From: Pseudomonas sp. URMO17WK12:I2
Lineage (GTDB): Bacteria; Pseudomonadota; Gammaproteobacteria; Pseudomonadales; Pseudomonadaceae
DNA length: 64,000 bases
NCBI RefSeq assembly: GCF_003253735.1
Contig: NZ_QKYW01000011.1
Location: forward strand, 62,001-126,000
Direction of reading: 5' to 3'
Shown here piece after piece: positions 62,605 through 64,000 of the stretch. The notes under the pieces were generated by a model that saw only the letters and a program-made list of their open reading frames with translations, did not search any database and was not told the origin of the DNA. The translations under genes and the position numbers were made by a program. Each line of letters begins with the position of its first letter. Position 1 is the stretch's first letter.

Positions 62605-63380
62605 TGCATTGTGCTTCCAGCCCCTGGTTTTCCGTGTTGCCGGGCGGCAGCCAGCCACCGGCGCTGCGACTGTACTGCTTCCCCTATGCCGGGGCGGGGC
62701 ATACGGTTTTCCAGCATTGGCGCGCAGGGCTGCCCACCGACATCGAGCTGGCGTTGGTCAAGTTGCCGGGACGCGGGGCGCGCTTCGGCGAGCCGCGAGC
62801 CAATTCGCTGAGCGAGCTGGCTGCAGCCCTGGCCGCGGAAGTCGCCCAGGCGAGCGCTGAAGGGGCTCCTTTTGCCTTTTTCGGCCACAGCATGGGGGCT
62901 TTGCTGGCCTTCGAGACGGCGCGAAAACTGGCCCGGCAAAGCCTAGCGCCCACCACGCTGCTGGTATCGGCCCGCACGGCGCCGGCCGCCCATGGCTGGC
63001 GCGAGCGGGTGGCGGATCTACCGCCTGCGCAGTTTCTGGAGGTCATCCGTGGCATGAACGGGATGCCTCGGGAGTTGCTGGACAACCCTGAATGGGTCGA
63101 GCTGTTCCTGCCGATCATCCGTGATGATTTCGCGCTCTGCGAAGACTACCGCTACAGCCTCGAGCCGCCCCTGGCGTGCCCCATTCAGGTACTGGCAGGG
63201 GAGACCGACGCCAGCGTGCCGCTGCCCTTGCTCGAGGGCTGGGCCAGGGAAAGCCTGGGCGGCTGTCAGACCTGGTTGTTTCCCGGTGGGCATTTCTACC
63301 TGTTCGAGCACGAAGCCGACCTGCTCGCACGCATGCAGCGGCTGCTGCTCGGCGAGTCGCGCAAACAGGCGGCTGGCTGA
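62604..63380 (+). CDS. Type II editing thioesterase
   Basis: A 258-residue alpha/beta hydrolase of the external (type II) thioesterase family, which clears misacylated or stalled carrier domains of the NRPS. The nucleophile is Ser in GHSMG. His in GGHFYLF and Asp in ETDASVP complete the triad. The N-terminal CFPYAGAG is typical. It is coupled to mbtH by the TGATG overlap. Confidence 0.9.
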   Translation: MHCASSPWFSVLPGGSQPPALRLYCFPYAGAGHTVFQHWRAGLPTDIELALVKLPGRGARFGEPRANSLSELAAALAAEVAQASAEGAPFAFFGHSMGALLAFETARKLARQSLAPTTLLVSARTAPAAHGWRERVADLPPAQFLEVIRGMNGMPRELLDNPEWVELFLPIIRDDFALCEDYRYSLEPPLACPIQVLAGETDASVPLPLLEGWARESLGGCQTWLFPGGHFYLFEHEADLLARMQRLLLGESRKQAAG

Positions 63381-63504
63381 GCGGGCGTTTTCGGTCAAGC
63401 ATTCCAGCCCCATGCGTTCTGTGGTGATTGCCAATTGAGGCACCCCCCCATGTCGTGCGCGTGTTCGTGGCGTATGTCACAGCTGTGCCATTTGATTAAT
63501 ATAA

Positions 63505-63519
63505 TGGTAGTAATTATCA
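63505..63519. promoter_or_regulatory. Fur-box candidate before the diaminobutyrate aminotransferase gene
   Basis: TGGTAGTAATTATCA matches the Fur 7-1-7 motif at 12 of 14 positions, with the right half (ATTATCA) perfect. It lies about 160 nt upstream of the ATG. The 63381-63679 gap holds no gene I can support. Confidence 0.65.
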
Positions 63520-63679
63520 TTTGTAATATCACGCTGATCATGGCCTTGCATGTGACCTTGCCCGGCAGCCGATAACCGCCACTTGGAACCGTCTGAGTTG
63601 GCGGAGCGTTCGCTGCATTACGCATGTTCCGGCAGCGTCGTCAGATAACGCGCCATCCGCGCGACACGAGGATGCACTC

Positions 63680-64000
63680 ATGAATGCAATCACCCCGATC
63701 ACCAACACCACGGTCGAACTCCAGTACCGGCACAGCGGGCTTAGCCAGCGCTACTGCCTGGACAGTACACCCGTACTGCAGCGACAAATGCAGCGCGAGT
63801 CCAATGCGCGCAGCTACCCGCGGCGCATACCGCTGGAGCTCAAGCGGGCGCAGGGGGTGTACGTCGAGGATTCGCGCGGGCAGGTGTACATCGATTGCCT
63901 GGCTGGCGCCGGTACCCTGGCGCTGGGGCACAATCACCCGGTGACCCTGGAGGCGATCCAGAAGACCCTGGCCTCGGGCATACCGCTGCACGCCCTCGAT
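63680..64000 (+). CDS. dat: Diaminobutyrate-2-oxoglutarate aminotransferase (partial, N-terminal 107 aa)
   Basis: The frame runs off the window edge, with the ATG following GAGGATGC. Residues visible: ESNARSYPRRIPLELKRAQG, then a class III aminotransferase N-terminal part (YIDCLAGAGTLALGHNHP). This matches PvdH/Dat, which makes L-2,4-diaminobutyrate (Dab) from aspartate semialdehyde. It supplies the Dab activated by NRPS2 module 1 (code DIWELTADDK), which is independent support for that substrate call. A Fur-box candidate lies upstream. Confidence 0.88.
   Translation, partial: MNAITPITNTTVELQYRHSGLSQRYCLDSTPVLQRQMQRESNARSYPRRIPLELKRAQGVYVEDSRGQVYIDCLAGAGTLALGHNHPVTLEAIQKTLASGIPLHALD

Noticed and set aside
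63450..63572. A 40-codon frame on the plus strand between the thioesterase and dat genes
   Set aside because: It contains the Fur-box candidate, has no good ribosome-binding site and looks like chance in an AT-rich gap.

Overview
The window is a piece of a Pseudomonas chromosome. GC-rich codon use, tightly packed genes and several gene pairs familiar from P. aeruginosa support this: alaA-type aminotransferase, msrB, glutathione peroxidase, an OspR-like regulator, a SagS-like hybrid kinase, a tRNA-Glu/Gly array, htpX, tpm and deaD. The species was not determined, and comparisons with P. aeruginosa are from memory.

Positions 1-24000 are mostly core genome. In order: an OmpA-type lipoprotein; a MocR regulator with a palindromic upstream site; a von Willebrand lipoprotein, ECF sigma factor and putative anti-sigma set; a CPBP protease; a small DUF2897 protein; class II DAHP synthase; a spermidine-synthase-like protein; a SnoaL-like protein; a DEAD-box helicase; pabB; a DODA-type dioxygenase; tpm; htpX; an alaA-like aminotransferase; msrB; a peroxidase with its OspR-like regulator; a hybrid kinase; a DUF815 ATPase with a free-Met-sulfoxide reductase; and a conserved membrane-anchored protein. 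A four-gene tRNA array (Glu-Gly-Glu-Gly) with a strong promoter and two terminators follows at 24253-24836.

Immediately after the tRNAs, from about 24950 to the window end, lies a siderophore locus. It holds a TonB-dependent receptor (minus strand), a FecBCDE-type importer (ATPase, two permeases, binding protein), a stand-alone TauD/SyrP-like hydroxylase, four NRPS proteins, a PvdE-like exporter, a FhuF-like ferric reductase (minus strand), an MbtH protein, a type II thioesterase and the start of a diaminobutyrate aminotransferase. Two good Fur-box candidates and two weaker ones lie in the intergenic gaps.

The assembly line reads TubC-C-A(Asp)-T-T-E / C-A(Dab)-T-C-A(?)-T-C-A(?)-T / C-A(Asp)-T-T-C-A(Gly-like)-T-C-hydroxylase / interface-like-A(Asp)-T-TE. 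Three Asp-specific modules, two Asp beta-hydroxylases, an interface-like domain without the HHxxxDG motif, and no visible hydroxamate or catechol gene suggest a seven-residue siderophore that may bind iron through two or three beta-hydroxyaspartates. The N-terminal docking domain and PKS/acyl-type first C domain suggest that the chain is started by a partner outside the window. The product is not one I can name.
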